From Psychrobacter urativorans (lineage in GTDB: Bacteria > Pseudomonadota > Gammaproteobacteria > Pseudomonadales > Moraxellaceae), in contig NZ_CAJHBR010000014.1 in NCBI RefSeq assembly GCF_904846695.1, positions 1 through 64,000 on the forward strand: 64,000 nucleotides of DNA, in the 5' to 3' direction. This document shows positions 63,563 through 64,000 of the stretch, in pieces. A model generated the notes under the pieces. It was not told the DNA's origin, did no database searches, and was given only the letters and a program-made list of their open reading frames with translations. The translations under genes were made by a program, and so were the position numbers. Positions within the stretch are counted from its first letter, which is position 1. The number at the start of each line of letters is the position of its first letter.

Positions 63563-64000
63563 ATGGCAAAACCCAGCTATTTCTACGGTATTCACGCTAT
63601 CGATGCCTTACTTGACCATCGTCCTCTAGATGCCCTCAGCCTGTTTGTGCAGCAAGGTCGTGAGAGCGACAGTAGTGTGCAAGCTATTATCGAGCAAGCC
63701 AAAAGCAATGGAGTGAGTATCCAGCCGACCCAAAAAGATAACTTGACTCAGCTGTGTGGCAGTCCTCAGCATCAAGGGGTAGTTCTGCATGCACGCCCTT
63801 TGGGTTTTGCTGACGAAGGATTACTGGATACTTTGTCCGAGCGTGATGACTGTTTATTATTAGTACTCGATCAAATCACTGATGCCCATAATTTTGGTGC
63901 TTGCTTAAGAACTGCAGTGGCAATGGGTGTAGACGCAGTAGTTTGTCCTAAGCATCATGCTGCCAGCTTAACCCCAACAGTAGCTAAAGTGTCAGTAGGG
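63563..64000 (+). CDS. rlmB: 23S rRNA (guanosine-2'-O-)-methyltransferase RlmB, 5' part (cut by window end)
   Basis: The first 146 codons are in the window and the frame is open to the last base. Residues 1-75 are the L30e-like substrate-binding domain, starting YFYGIHAIDALLDHRPLDAL. The SpoU/TrmH knot domain begins with LVLDQITDAHNFGACLRTA, whose N-F-G-A-x-x-R is the family motif 1 with the catalytic Arg, followed by AVVCPKHHAASLTPTV as in RlmB. The product makes Gm2251 in the peptidyl-transferase loop. Confidence 0.93.
   Translation, partial: MAKPSYFYGIHAIDALLDHRPLDALSLFVQQGRESDSSVQAIIEQAKSNGVSIQPTQKDNLTQLCGSPQHQGVVLHARPLGFADEGLLDTLSERDDCLLLVLDQITDAHNFGACLRTAVAMGVDAVVCPKHHAASLTPTVAKVSVG

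Overview
The window reads as chromosomal DNA of a Moraxellaceae gamma-proteobacterium, most likely Psychrobacter. The evidence is moderate-to-low GC by eye, OppABCDF and DsbB proteins close to gamma-proteobacterial types, and a DUF2157-DUF4401-GDYXXLXY membrane operon. Copies of a 16-bp palindrome matching ParB-binding parS sites lie between about 22.5 and 40.7 kb, which suggests the window is not far from the replication origin. Genus assignment is inference; no rRNA or tRNA gene is visible.

Layout. 1-215: the start of an IS630-type transposase sits inside a broken DNA methyltransferase gene. 0.4-5.9 kb: two zinc-free MDR oxidoreductases, then a three-gene membrane operon of unknown role. 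6.9-13.0 kb: complete oligopeptide importer oppABCDF. 13.3-17.2 kb: DinB-like protein, DUF2798 protein, a decayed racemase, a MATE exporter and a lipase-like lipoprotein. 17.26-20.7 kb: an accessory island with a structured hairpin element, three 22-bp palindromes at exact 27-bp spacing, and two overlapping genes for P-loop NTPases. This is the best candidate for an undescribed system.

20.8-53.3 kb is mostly housekeeping: thioesterase, YheT, YigZ, RsuA, a DsbC-like lipoprotein with a duplicated N-terminal unit, DnaJ, DapB, ornithine decarboxylase, Def, GlsB, Mpl, NlpE-like, DsbB, GshA, ErpA, YheS, RlpA, CbpA-CbpM, MFS, SstT, PepA-HolC, isochorismatase-like hydrolase, LptF-LptG and an RsmC-like methyltransferase. 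Good intrinsic terminators separate many of these.

53.5-55.6 kb is a second accessory patch. It has a second copy of the hairpin element, in which both stems differ from copy 1 but stay paired. It also has kptA bracketed by 53-bp direct repeats, a 137-bp MITE-like element with 23-bp inverted ends, and a SEL1-repeat gene broken by a 5-bp repeat expansion and a nonsense change. 55.7-63.3 kb returns to core genes: xerD, a methyltransferase, tusA, a small membrane protein, ruvX, yqgE, recN and ppnP. The window ends inside rlmB, preceded by an 8-bp tandem repeat.

How the genes fit together. Envelope and redox functions recur (Opp, DsbB, DsbC-like, NlpE-like, LptFG, Mpl, RlpA). Protein folding is served by DnaJ and by CbpA with its inhibitor CbpM. 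PepA could process peptides imported by Opp. Genome maintenance is represented by XerD, RecN, RuvX, HolC and the parS sites.
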